Assembly (NCBI RefSeq): GCF_007830595.1
Contig: NZ_VLLD01000003.1
Strand: one strand, 5' to 3'
DNA: 64,000 nt
From: Treponema_B putidum
GTDB lineage: Bacteria; Spirochaetota; Spirochaetia; Treponematales; Treponemataceae
Shown here one piece after another: positions 1 to 8,720 of the stretch. The notes beneath the pieces were generated by a model, which had not been told where the DNA came from, ran no database searches, and saw only the letters and a program-made list of their open reading frames with translations. Position numbers and translations under genes: made by a program. How positions within the stretch are numbered: position 1 is the stretch's first letter; each line of letters opens with the position of its first letter.

Positions 1-769
1 CCTTATCCGTTTCAGAGCCTTTACTCATCTTGTATTTGCCTGCGACAACTGAAAGGTCTTCAACGGCAGAAACAAAAGCAGGATTATCTGATGGAATCAA
101 AAAAACATTTCCGCAGTTTTTTGAATATTGTACAATCCTTTTTATTTCTTGTGCAACTTCAGCAACCGGCTTGTCAATTAATTGAATCTTAGCACCGTCA
201 ATGTATGAAATTGTAGTTTCAGCCGTATCATGGGCAATATTATATGCCCGTTCAAGTCTACATCCTTCAGAAATATAGCCGGTAAACTTACTCATCGATT
301 CTTTGACCTTAGCACTATCTTCACCTGCCAGAATCATATTATCTTGCAAAACCTTTGCAAGTTCTTTATAATTCTTTTTAGATTGCTTCCTTTGAGTAAC
401 ATTGTTTGCAAGTATTGCCTCTGTAAGTTGTTTTCCGACACGGACAATGGGGTTTAAACTTGACAGAGGATCCTGAAATATCATAGCTATATTGTTTCCG
501 CGGATATCATGGAAAACTTCTTCGGGTATCTGCAGCAAATCCTTTCCGTCATAGTAAATTTCTCCGTCTTCAACAGTTGCATTTCCTGCTAGAATACCCA
601 GAATAGCTCTTGCAGTTACGGATTTTCCGGAACCGGATTCTCCTACTATAGCTAATGTTTTGCCTTCTTCAAGATTGAATGAAACGTCCCTGACAGCACG
701 AACATAGCCGTTATTTGTCCAAAACGATATTTTTGCATTTCGTACTTCTAATTTTGTTTTATTTGCCAT
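1..769 (-). CDS. oppD: Oligopeptide ABC transporter ATP-binding protein OppD, 3' part beyond window
   Basis: ATPase subunit that powers peptide import through OppB/OppC. I translated 256 codons without a stop from the ATG at 769 to the window edge. A Walker A motif (GESGSGKS, residues 43-50) and a Q-loop in IFQDPLSSLNP (Q99) are clear. In ordinary OppD the LSGG signature follows the Q-loop by roughly 50-60 residues. Here more than 140 residues of unfamiliar, helix-rich sequence follow and no signature motif, Walker B or H-loop is reached inside the window, so an insertion is inferred. The gene starts 1 nt after the oppC stop and is last in the visible opp operon. The ATPase family is secure; the OppD name rests on context. 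Confidence 0.88.
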   Translation of the reverse strand, partial: MANKTKLEVRNAKISFWTNNGYVRAVRDVSFNLEEGKTLAIVGESGSGKSVTARAILGILAGNATVEDGEIYYDGKDLLQIPEEVFHDIRGNNIAMIFQDPLSSLNPIVRVGKQLTEAILANNVTQRKQSKKNYKELAKVLQDNMILAGEDSAKVKESMSKFTGYISEGCRLERAYNIAHDTAETTISYIDGAKIQLIDKPVAEVAQEIKRIVQYSKNCGNVFLIPSDNPAFVSAVEDLSVVAGKYKMSKGSETDK

Positions 770-770
770 A

Positions 771-2309
771 TTAATCTTCTACTCCTCTCAACGACGGATT
801 AAATGCATCCCGCAGACCGTTTCCAAATAAGTTAAAAGAAATCATCATTAACGATATGATACCTGCGGGGAAGAACAAGATATGAGGATCAGTAGACAAA
901 TATTGCTGTCCTGAACCGAGCATTGTTCCTAACGAAGCCATTGTTTTTCCGTGAAAACTGACTATTCCCAAAAACGAAAGTGTCGATTCGGATAAAATAA
1001 CATAAGGAATAATTAAAGCGGCACTTGTAATAATCGTTCCTATTGCGTTTGGATAAATATGCTTAAACATAAGCCTCTTATCATTAGCACCTAATGTCCT
1101 TGCAGCTAAAACATACTCCTGATTCTTAAAACGATAAAACTGTGTTCTAACCCGAACGCCTATGCCTATCCAGCCGGTTAGAATAAAGGCAAATAGAACA
1201 CCTGTAAAGACTGAAACTTTTCCCGTTTGAACAAGGTGAAGCTGAAACAGAGTTGCAACGATAAGGAAAGGCATACCTGCCAAAATATCCGTGAGGCGCT
1301 CCAAGATAAGATCAACCCAGCCTCCGTAAAAGCCTGTAATTGAGCCGTAAATTGAACCCAGAATAAAGTTAATTATCGAAACAAGAACAGACAACATTAA
1401 TGACAATCTTACACCATGAGCCAATCTGACCATAATATCAAAACCTTGGCCGTCAGTACCGAAAGCATTTGCCGGCTCATGACCGTTCAAATACTGATAG
1501 TAATTATAATACAAAACCCTGATCCCGATCATAGTTTTATCCCTAGGTACGGAGTAAAGCACATTACCGCTTTCGTCCCTAAGGTAATTATCGGTCAAGC
1601 CTTGTTTCTGAACCTGTTCCAGTGACAACCTCTTGCCGGTTGAGTCCACAGGATACTCACGTCCATCCACTTTATACCAAATATTTGCATCAGATTGATC
1701 ACGTGCAGCAAATTCATCGGCATAATCAATCATTGGGAATAGTATCTGTTTTCCCGTTTTTTCCTGCCAACTTACAATGTTATCATAAGTTTCTTTTGTT
1801 ACATTCAAAAAAATAAAACCTATACCTCGGTATGAATCCACTCTTACATATCTATATCTGTTTTTACCGTCCGCAAATTCTTCCCCAATTGAAACGATAG
1901 GAGAAGTAGATAAAGCTTCATCCCAGCTTATTTTTTTTGTTCCGTCTCCATTTACTGTTCCATACCCGATACCGAGAGTATAAAACAGATATTTATCGTT
2001 ATACTTCATCGGTTTTGAACCGTCCCAAAAACCTGTTTTATCAAAAATTTGCAGCTTAGGCCGAACTTTTGCATAAACGGCATCGGAATAAGCCAAATCA
2101 TACTTCGAGAAGAATGGAACTACTATTGCGAATATAATAATTGCACCAATAATATATGCAGCGGCTACGGAAGCACTATTTCTTTTAAAACGCAGCCATG
2201 CATCCTTAAAATAACCTATCGGCTTTGTTTCAAATTTTGCATCAAAAATTTGTTCATCCCTCTGTACCAATCTAAATTTTTCTTTAGGGATATGTTTCAT
2301 ATTTTCCAT
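771..2309 (-). CDS. oppC: Oligopeptide ABC transporter permease OppC with large insertion
   Basis: Inner-membrane permease of the dipeptide/oligopeptide importer. TM1 is at about residues 48-67. The usual OppC core resumes near residue 282 with GTDGQGFDIMVRLAHG and continues through five or so membrane segments. The EAA loop that contacts the ATPase is visible (AARTLGANDKRLMFKHIYPN). The protein has 512 residues against about 300 for typical OppC. The excess is a polar, Tyr/Asp-rich block at about residues 75-278, placed after TM1 and so predicted to be periplasmic. The start has a GGGGAGAG ribosome site 7 nt upstream, and oppB ends just before it. Confidence 0.93.
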   Translation of the reverse strand: MENMKHIPKEKFRLVQRDEQIFDAKFETKPIGYFKDAWLRFKRNSASVAAAYIIGAIIIFAIVVPFFSKYDLAYSDAVYAKVRPKLQIFDKTGFWDGSKPMKYNDKYLFYTLGIGYGTVNGDGTKKISWDEALSTSPIVSIGEEFADGKNRYRYVRVDSYRGIGFIFLNVTKETYDNIVSWQEKTGKQILFPMIDYADEFAARDQSDANIWYKVDGREYPVDSTGKRLSLEQVQKQGLTDNYLRDESGNVLYSVPRDKTMIGIRVLYYNYYQYLNGHEPANAFGTDGQGFDIMVRLAHGVRLSLMLSVLVSIINFILGSIYGSITGFYGGWVDLILERLTDILAGMPFLIVATLFQLHLVQTGKVSVFTGVLFAFILTGWIGIGVRVRTQFYRFKNQEYVLAARTLGANDKRLMFKHIYPNAIGTIITSAALIIPYVILSESTLSFLGIVSFHGKTMASLGTMLGSGQQYLSTDPHILFFPAGIISLMMISFNLFGNGLRDAFNPSLRGVED

Positions 2310-2312
2310 AAT

Positions 2313-3278
2313 TTATCTCTCCCCTATCCTGATTCTAGGATCCAATAAACCGTAGCTAAGATCCGTAACTATACTTACTACCAATCCTATGGCCGTATAA
2401 AACATACCCGTCGCAACAAAAAGGTCATAATCCAATAAATTAATCGACGTAATATATAATTTACCGATACCGTTAATAGCAAAAATCTTTTCCGTAATTA
2501 TCGCTCCGCTCATTATACTGAGAACAAAAGCAATAATACCGGGAAGAACCGGAACCATAGCATTTTTTAGAGCATGGCGTCTGATAGCCTGTCCCCGTGT
2601 AAGTCCCTTTGTTCTTGCCAAAAGCATATATTCACTGGTAAGAGCTTCTGTAAGTTCCGCACGAACCGAACGGGTAAAACCTGCAATAGCTCCGAATGAA
2701 AGGGAAAGAATCGGTAAAACCATCGAGTGGAACATCTTAAATGTCCACCATGAACCTCCTGCATCGTATAACGATGAAACAATTACGGGAAAAAGACCTA
2801 GCTTATATCCTAAACCGTATTGCAAAAGAAATGCGTAAACAAAGGACGGAACGGATATAAATAACATTACAATTATAGATATAAAATGGTCAATCCACTT
2901 ATTTTTATAAATAGCGGCAATAATACCGAATAATATTCCAAGCGGAATTGAAAGAATTGTCGAATATAAGTTTAATATGATGGTAGGGGGCAATTTACTT
3001 ACAATAACTTCTTGTGCAGCTTTAAGATAATCCACCTTCCAAGAAGTTCCCCAATCTCCTGTTGTTACAATATTTTTTAAAAAAATCCCATACTGCTGCA
3101 TTATCGGTTTATCATAGCCTAATGCACTTCTTCTGGCTTTTTCCAGCTCAGCTTCAGCTCCCATCATAGGTAATTCAGGCTGCAGCAATTTTATAAGCAC
3201 AAAATCTATGGTCATAATGATAAAAAAGGTTATGAGACCTAACCATAACCTTTTTAGCACATACCTAAATGTTTTCAT
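2313..3278 (-). CDS. oppB: Oligopeptide ABC transporter permease OppB
   Basis: Second inner-membrane permease of the peptide importer, 321 residues, the normal family length. The N-terminal helix, the periplasmic loop containing GDWGTSW and the C-terminal LDPRIRIGER end are typical of OppB/DppB. The EAA loop appears as LLARTKGLTRGQAIRRHALKN. The start is supported by GAGGAG a few bases upstream. A perfect hairpin separates it from oppA, while oppB-oppC-oppD are closely packed and probably share one transcript. Confidence 0.95.
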   Translation of the reverse strand: MKTFRYVLKRLWLGLITFFIIMTIDFVLIKLLQPELPMMGAEAELEKARRSALGYDKPIMQQYGIFLKNIVTTGDWGTSWKVDYLKAAQEVIVSKLPPTIILNLYSTILSIPLGILFGIIAAIYKNKWIDHFISIIVMLFISVPSFVYAFLLQYGLGYKLGLFPVIVSSLYDAGGSWWTFKMFHSMVLPILSLSFGAIAGFTRSVRAELTEALTSEYMLLARTKGLTRGQAIRRHALKNAMVPVLPGIIAFVLSIMSGAIITEKIFAINGIGKLYITSINLLDYDLFVATGMFYTAIGLVVSIVTDLSYGLLDPRIRIGER

Positions 3279-3340
3279 AAATAATCTCCTCTAGTCGAAA
3301 ACTAATACACTGCAAAATCTACACCGTTTTAAAATCCAAG

Positions 3341-3385
3341 AAATACACCGCAATAGGTTTTACAAACCCAGCTTGCGGTGTATTT
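3341..3385 (-). terminator. oppA/oppB intergenic hairpin (attenuator-like)
   Basis: Perfect 13-bp inverted repeat (3341-3353 with 3373-3385) in the 147-nt gap between oppA and oppB. On the minus strand the second arm runs into TTTCTTGGATTTT, so the hairpin could act as a partial terminator or a 3' stabiliser of the oppA message. This is a common way to make more binding protein than permease. The structure is seen; the function is inferred. Confidence 0.65.
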
Positions 3386-3425
3386 GATGTAAATTAAAGC
3401 TAAATAAATTTAGCTATTAACCGGT

Positions 3426-5810
3426 TTACTCGTAATTGAGCTGTCCTTGGTTCTTTTTAACATACTCGTCCCATTCAGTATCAGTATAGTTAAACTTCAA
3501 TAATTTCATACCGCCATAACCATACATGATATTGTAGACGTCTGTGTAATAATCTATTTTATGTGAAAGCAAGATTGCAGCAGTATATGTTCCTAAAGGA
3601 ATACACTGATATGCACTGAGAATACCGTTTTCCAGGGCTGCAAGTATTTGCAATTTTTCGGTTGCATCAGCGTCTGCATAATCGCCGTTTCCGTTCATAG
3701 AGGCCGACCATTGTTCAAATGTTCTTTCTTCTTCTACGGTAGTACCATCTACCTTGTCAATCTTAATCTTAAGTTTTTCAACAGAGGGGTTCCAACCGTT
3801 TGATTCATGAATCTTAGCCAAACCGCCCATGTAGGTAGGATTAGCATAAACTTGAATGCTCTTAAATGGGTAGAAGGCTGCACCTCCCCATGCTCCGCGG
3901 ATAGCCATATTTTTTCCTGCAGCAACATTGTCGTAGCGTTTAGGATCGCCGGATTCATACTTAATTTGAACTTTTCCCTCAAAAGGAGTTCCCTTTGTTC
4001 CTTCATTAATGAATTCCTGCATTAAATCCTGCTGTTTGATATGCTGGGGGGTAAGATCGCTGGGACTTGCCATTACTTCGATAGGCACAATTTCACCGGG
4101 TTTGTAAACCTTATCTGCAACAGCCTGTTCATAGGCAGCCGTAAACAGTTTGCGGGCGGTTTCAACATCGCGTCCTGTAATTTTTGCATACTGAGCATCC
4201 GCAGTTTCCTTAGTAACTTCAATGTCATATAAGTTACATATTGCTCTTTTTGCATAGAAGGTATCACGATAAATTGAATTGGGATCATTTGCCATATCGT
4301 AATAGTACAATCTATTTAACAAGAAGCAGGCAGGCTTAAATCCTGAAGTAGCTTCTCTACAATATTTTTCTCTGTCAATACATAGAGAAAGAGCTTTTCT
4401 AAAGTCTTTATAGCGCATAACAATTCGTTTTCCGCTGCCCTTTTCTTTATCCCTTGCATTTAAAGCTTCATCACTTGTAGCAAAAATATAGCGGTCGGTA
4501 TAGGTTTCATCCGTATAATACAGCCTGTCGCTTTTCTTGTATTTTTCAAGATCATCAGAGTTCAAGGAGAACGCATCAAGTAATCCCTGACCGAAACGCT
4601 GAAGCTGTGTAGCATGGTCTTCGATAATATCAATTATTACGGCATCTGCCTGATATTGACCTTCATGTCTGCCGTCATGATAACCGCCCCAATAGGGGTT
4701 TCTTACCAATCGAATCTGCTTGTCTTTTTCATAGCTTTCAATCTTATAGGGACCGTATGAAACGGTATTGCTCATATCGGTTCCGTAAGAGGTTGCCTTA
4801 AGTTTTTCGACCGTTTTAAAGTTCTTTTCGTAAGTTTCTTTATGAACAAGCCATGTACTTCCAAAGGCATTCAACATATAAAACATTTGAATAGGATCAG
4901 CTGTAATGAAAAGGAACTGATATTCGCCTGTTTTTACAAGACCGACATCCTCCCAAGGAGTTTCGGGATACAGCTCGCCGGTATCATAAACACAAAATTC
5001 TTTCCAAGCATTGGGATTATCATCTCCAAAAGCTTTTGCAATAGCAAGCATTTCAGCTTTAGATTTATCGTTTACTTCAAAATATTGGGTATCCTTATAT
5101 TTTTCAAAAATATCGATGCCGCCTAACATGAACTTATCTTTGTACTTGGCATTTTTATAGTAAGATTCTGCAGCACCTCCAAAAAACATAATCGAATCGG
5201 TAAGGGTAAACACAAGTTTTGCATCTGCCGGAGCATCATCACCCCAAGCCTTATAGATGGGCTTACCTGCCAAATCGTTTGCCTGATACTCTTTAGCTTT
5301 GTAAAGAGCAGCAGTTCCCGTACAATAATCGTTAGATCGGTAGTTTTTCATTTCGGGGCTTAAGCACATCTGCATTGAATAAACGTAGTCGTCAGCTTTG
5401 ATAGGCTCTCCGGTTTCCCACTTCATTGCGGGGTTCAAATCGACCTGAAATACGCGGCCGCTTGTAGCATCGGCAGGGATATTGTATTTTTCTTTGTTTG
5501 CAAAGGAAGCCGTGATGTCTTTTACATCATTAGCGGCATCAAATTCCCACTTCCATTCTCCGGGCTTATCTCCTACAGTTGAATCGGCAATAGGCGTTGT
5601 GATAAATTCCATAAAAGACCTGTCACTGGAAACTTCCCAAGCATGGGGGTTCCAGTTAAGGGGGCCCGTACTCCATACATCTCGATAAGTATACTCAACT
5701 TTCTCAAGATCCTTTTTTGACTTCTTAGTACCGCCGCATCCGGTCAAAATACCAAGAACCATTGCTGCAGTCAGCAATACAGCAAAAAGTTTAAAAAAAT
5801 TTCGCTTCAT
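3426..5810 (-). CDS. oppA: Oligopeptide-binding lipoprotein OppA (SBP family 5), enlarged
   Basis: Extracytoplasmic solute-binding lipoprotein that captures peptides for OppBCD. The lipobox is ILTGC with C25 as the lipidated cysteine. Family 5 features include NPHAWE near the N-terminus, MKWETGEPIKADDYVYS, and RDFRKALSLCIDREKYC in the middle. At 794 residues it is much longer than the usual 540-600. Start ATG at 5810 follows AGGAAAGAG. It is first in the opp operon, with a candidate promoter about 65 nt upstream. Confidence 0.92.
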   Translation of the reverse strand: MKRNFFKLFAVLLTAAMVLGILTGCGGTKKSKKDLEKVEYTYRDVWSTGPLNWNPHAWEVSSDRSFMEFITTPIADSTVGDKPGEWKWEFDAANDVKDITASFANKEKYNIPADATSGRVFQVDLNPAMKWETGEPIKADDYVYSMQMCLSPEMKNYRSNDYCTGTAALYKAKEYQANDLAGKPIYKAWGDDAPADAKLVFTLTDSIMFFGGAAESYYKNAKYKDKFMLGGIDIFEKYKDTQYFEVNDKSKAEMLAIAKAFGDDNPNAWKEFCVYDTGELYPETPWEDVGLVKTGEYQFLFITADPIQMFYMLNAFGSTWLVHKETYEKNFKTVEKLKATSYGTDMSNTVSYGPYKIESYEKDKQIRLVRNPYWGGYHDGRHEGQYQADAVIIDIIEDHATQLQRFGQGLLDAFSLNSDDLEKYKKSDRLYYTDETYTDRYIFATSDEALNARDKEKGSGKRIVMRYKDFRKALSLCIDREKYCREATSGFKPACFLLNRLYYYDMANDPNSIYRDTFYAKRAICNLYDIEVTKETADAQYAKITGRDVETARKLFTAAYEQAVADKVYKPGEIVPIEVMASPSDLTPQHIKQQDLMQEFINEGTKGTPFEGKVQIKYESGDPKRYDNVAAGKNMAIRGAWGGAAFYPFKSIQVYANPTYMGGLAKIHESNGWNPSVEKLKIKIDKVDGTTVEEERTFEQWSASMNGNGDYADADATEKLQILAALENGILSAYQCIPLGTYTAAILLSHKIDYYTDVYNIMYGYGGMKLLKFNYTDTEWDEYVKKNQGQLNYE

Positions 5811-5872
5811 CTCTTTCCTCCATATTTTTTTTACTGAGTTTATTAAAGTACCAACTCAATCATTTGACTGCA

Positions 5873-5902
5873 ATAGTAACATACTACTACTTAATAAGTC
5901 AA
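5873..5902 (-). promoter_or_regulatory. Candidate sigma-70-like promoter for oppA
   Basis: Minus-strand TTGACT (5902-5897), 18-nt spacer, TACTAT (5878-5873). It lies about 63 nt upstream of the oppA ATG and divergent from the promoter of the methyltransferase gene. Confidence 0.5.
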
Positions 5903-5967
5903 TAGCCCGCATTGCTGATTTGATTTTATTTATAATAAAACCATAAAAACACTTAAGTTTTCACCTA

Positions 5968-5996
5968 TTGACTTAAACCCCGATTTAACCTGTATA
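5968..5996 (+). promoter_or_regulatory. Candidate promoter for the 6022 methyltransferase gene
   Basis: TTGACT (5968-5973), 17-nt spacer, TGTATA (5991-5996). An AGGAGG ribosome site and the ATG at 6022 follow closely, so the leader would be about 20 nt. Confidence 0.45.
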
Positions 5997-6021
5997 TTTA
6001 TTATATCAGGAGGAAGTACCT

Positions 6022-6831
6022 ATGAATGAATTTAACGGCGTCACCGATACCATGCTCATACCTATGGCAGCGAGGATTTATGTTTCCAAGCGCTTTCCCG
6101 AATATTTTTATGATGAAACGGCTTTATCGCTGGAAGACAAAATTCCGGAGGATGCGCTTGAAAGGATTTGGAAATCATCTTCCGAATATACGATGCTGGC
6201 TTCTGTCGCCCGCTATTACAATTTTGACGGGATGATCAAAGATTTCCTTGCAAAATATAAAAGATGCAATATCATCAATCTGGGAGCGGGACTGGAAACA
6301 GCTATCTTTCGGCTTCAAACGGACAACGCAATCTTTTACGAAATTGATTTACCCGAAGTAATCGAGCAGCGCAAAAATATTTTAAGCGCAAAAGAAAACG
6401 AAAGGCTTATCGGTGCCGATCTTTTTACTTTAGAATGGGCGGAGCACATTGATACCTCCATTCCGTCTTTACTGATTGTTTCCGGAGTTTTTCAATATTT
6501 CCGTGAAGAAAAAATTGTACGGTTCTTGTCGGATGTAAAAAAGCGTTTTTCTAAAGGAGAACTTATTTTTGATGCAACAAATGAAATAGGTATAAAATAT
6601 GCGAATAAGTATGTGCAAAAAACAGGCAATACTTCGGCACAGATGTACTTTTACGTAAACGACGGTTTAGCCTTTGCAAAAAACATAGGTATGGAGCTCG
6701 TAGAACAGCGCACCTTTTATACCGCTGCACGGAAAATGCTGAAGCGTAAACTTAAGCTGTATACACGAATTGCAATGAAAGTATGCGATGACGGAGGAAG
6801 AACGATTATCTTGCACTTAAAACTAAATTAA
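6022..6831 (+). CDS. Class I SAM-dependent methyltransferase, LCM (Ppm1/Tcmp) family
   Basis: 269-residue methyltransferase of the leucine carboxyl methyltransferase type, often annotated as an O-methyltransferase of polyketide biosynthesis. Family features are the early AARIYVSKRFPE block, the SAM-binding IINLGAGLETAIFRL, the acidic strand-2 end YEIDLPEVIE, and LLIVSGVFQYF. AGGAGG lies 9 nt before the ATG. It is a single-gene unit, divergent from opp and convergent with rnf, with a shared terminator downstream. No polyketide genes are nearby, so the real substrate is unknown. Confidence 0.82.
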   Translation: MNEFNGVTDTMLIPMAARIYVSKRFPEYFYDETALSLEDKIPEDALERIWKSSSEYTMLASVARYYNFDGMIKDFLAKYKRCNIINLGAGLETAIFRLQTDNAIFYEIDLPEVIEQRKNILSAKENERLIGADLFTLEWAEHIDTSIPSLLIVSGVFQYFREEKIVRFLSDVKKRFSKGELIFDATNEIGIKYANKYVQKTGNTSAQMYFYVNDGLAFAKNIGMELVEQRTFYTAARKMLKRKLKLYTRIAMKVCDDGGRTIILHLKLN

Positions 6832-6858
6832 ACCGGCAAGGATCTAATTCTAAAACAT

Positions 6859-6911
6859 AAACCCCGAAAAGCTGTAAGCCTATCAGCTTGCAGATTTTCG
6901 AGGTTCTTTTG
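6859..6911. terminator. Bidirectional terminator between methyltransferase and rnfA
   Basis: Stem of about 11 bp with one mismatch (around 6860-6870 with 6896-6907) plus inner pairing GCTG/CAGC, followed by CTTTT on the plus strand and a T-rich tract on the minus strand. It sits in the convergent gap. Confidence 0.7.
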
Positions 6912-6914
6912 ATT

Positions 6915-7487
6915 TTAAATCAGTCCTGCAAAGCCTCCGAAGGCCATGGAAAGAAGGGCTGCCGCTATAAAAAGAATGGGCGTTCCTTTTAAGAATTTCG
7001 GAACGGGGGCGTTATCTATTCTTTGCCTTAAACCTGCTAAGAGCAAAAGCGAAATCATAAAGCCGAAAGCGGAACCTGCCGCATGAACAAGGGCTTGTAA
7101 GAATGTATAACCTTCATCTATGACATCGATTGTAACGGCAAGTATTGCACAGTTTGTTGTAATCAAAGCTAAATAAACACCCATCGAGCTGTAAAGAGCC
7201 GGAGCCGCTTTTTTTAGATAAAATTCTACCAGCTGAACTAAACTTGCAATTACTAAAATAAAGATAAGGGTCTGAAGGAATTCAAGTTTTCCTATCAATA
7301 TGTAATTGTATATAGGATAGGTGACGGCGGTGGCCAAAAGAGTAACAAAGAGTACAGCCCAACCCATACCTACCGATTTTTTTACATCGGAGGACATTCC
7401 TATAAAGGGACAAAGGGCTAAAAACCTCATTAAAATTACATTTTTTACAAGGATTGCAGAAAGAAAAATACTAAGCGTTTCGGGCAT
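6915..7487 (-). CDS. rnfA: Rnf complex membrane subunit RnfA
   Basis: Integral membrane subunit of the ion-translocating ferredoxin:NAD oxidoreductase. Its 190 residues with about six membrane helices match the family. The RnfA/NqrE signature NVILMRFLALCPFIG lies near the N-terminus and the paired motif LITTNCAILA lies mid-protein. Both carry the cysteines that bind the intramembrane iron in this family. It begins 4 nt after rnfE, whose last codons supply the GGAGGAG ribosome site. It is the last gene of the cluster; a terminator follows and no rnfB is present. Confidence 0.95.
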   Translation of the reverse strand: MPETLSIFLSAILVKNVILMRFLALCPFIGMSSDVKKSVGMGWAVLFVTLLATAVTYPIYNYILIGKLEFLQTLIFILVIASLVQLVEFYLKKAAPALYSSMGVYLALITTNCAILAVTIDVIDEGYTFLQALVHAAGSAFGFMISLLLLAGLRQRIDNAPVPKFLKGTPILFIAAALLSMAFGGFAGLI

Positions 7488-7490
7488 TTT

Positions 7491-8150
7491 TTACTCCTCC
7501 TCTTTTTTAGTTTCAGGCTCGGCTTGCGGAGCAGACGGGCTTTGAATCTTTTTCTTAGGCCTTTCTAAAAGTCTTTTTGCAACGAGGTTTATCGAAATCA
7601 TAATACCGAATACAAAAAAACCTCCGGGGGCATTTGCAAAAAAGCGTATGTGATAGGCTTCGGGTATAAATACGTTTCCTGCCAATGATCCCGAGCCTAA
7701 GATTTCTCTTATGGCCGAAATAAGTACAAGAACTATCGTATAACCGACTCCCATTCCAAGAGCGTCCAAAACGGATTTTCCGGGACTTTCCTTTGAAGCA
7801 AAGGACTCAACTCTTCCCATAATAATACAGTTTACAACGATCAGCTTAATAAAAAGCCCCATTGCTTCCGATAGGGCAGGAGTATAAGCCTGCATCAAAA
7901 GGTCTACAATGGTTGTAAAAGAAGCTATTACTATGATAAAAACCGGAATCCTTATATCCTGAGGAATCAATTTTCTGAACATACTTATAATTAACTCGCT
8001 CATGACTATTACGAAGGTCATAGCAAGTCCCATACCGAGACCGTTTAATATGTTTGTTGTAACGGCAAGGGACGAACAGAGCCCTATCATCAATACTAAA
8101 AGAGGGTTACTTTTTATAATCCCGTTTGTGAAAATATCTAAGTTTTTCAT
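7491..8150 (-). CDS. rnfE: Rnf complex membrane subunit RnfE
   Basis: 219-residue paralogue of RnfA and partner in the Rnf membrane core. The matching motifs are NPLLVLMIGLCSSLAVT and LIVVNCIIMGRVESFA. The last 25 residues or so are a polar Lys/Pro/Glu tail predicted to be cytoplasmic. It is directly adjacent to rnfG, whose stop abuts this start. Confidence 0.95.
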   Translation of the reverse strand: MKNLDIFTNGIIKSNPLLVLMIGLCSSLAVTTNILNGLGMGLAMTFVIVMSELIISMFRKLIPQDIRIPVFIIVIASFTTIVDLLMQAYTPALSEAMGLFIKLIVVNCIIMGRVESFASKESPGKSVLDALGMGVGYTIVLVLISAIREILGSGSLAGNVFIPEAYHIRFFANAPGGFFVFGIMISINLVAKRLLERPKKKIQSPSAPQAEPETKKEEE

Positions 8151-8720
8151 TTATTTTCCCTCCTCCAAGTTGTTTTTTGCCATGTATTCTATTGCCGTAA
8201 AGGAGGCATCTTTTAAAATGGCGGCAACACCCTTCGATGTTATCGTAGCCCCTCCTATTACATTTATATCGGCTCCTACTTCAAAGGCTGACTCAAGAGG
8301 CTTTCCGTTAAACTGTCCGATAAAGGGTTCTTCCGCAGCCTTGCTTCCTAAGCTGGGCGTATCGGTAAGCTCTAAGAATTCTATTTTGCGTATTTTTTTG
8401 TTTAGGTCTACAGCTATCAATATGGTTGCACTTGCATAGGTAGGTCCCTTAGCTGTTATAGTAAGCCCTACTGTTTTTCCGTTTTTTACAGCCGTATAAG
8501 CATTTAAAAACTTGGTTTTATTTAAGCCTTCAGGGATTTCCTCACTTATTTCTTTAAAGTCTTCAGCTTCAGGGAAGACCGCATTTAAGGCTCTTCTTGT
8601 TTTCTCTACCTTTACTTCAGTAATTCTCGGGGCCGTAAAGCTGTAAACTGCCGCAAGAGCCAAACATGCTATGACCGCATAAGCTGAAAGGGTAAGGGCT
8701 AACTTTATCATCTGTTTCAT
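8151..8720 (-). CDS. rnfG: Rnf complex flavoprotein subunit RnfG
   Basis: Periplasm-facing FMN subunit anchored by one N-terminal helix (about residues 8-28), 189 residues. The flavinylation motif reads GGATITS, with T159 the expected covalent FMN threonine; in this family an ApbE-type flavin transferase makes the bond. An upstream block TDTPSLGSKAAE is also typical. The start overlaps the rnfD stop by 4 nt, implying coupled translation. No apbE is in the window. Confidence 0.94.
   Translation of the reverse strand: MKQMIKLALTLSAYAVIACLALAAVYSFTAPRITEVKVEKTRRALNAVFPEAEDFKEISEEIPEGLNKTKFLNAYTAVKNGKTVGLTITAKGPTYASATILIAVDLNKKIRKIEFLELTDTPSLGSKAAEEPFIGQFNGKPLESAFEVGADINVIGGATITSKGVAAILKDASFTAIEYMAKNNLEEGK

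Noticed and set aside
8002..8439. Plus-strand open frame of 145 codons across rnfE-rnfG
   Set aside because: Antisense shadow of two conserved genes; no family resemblance.
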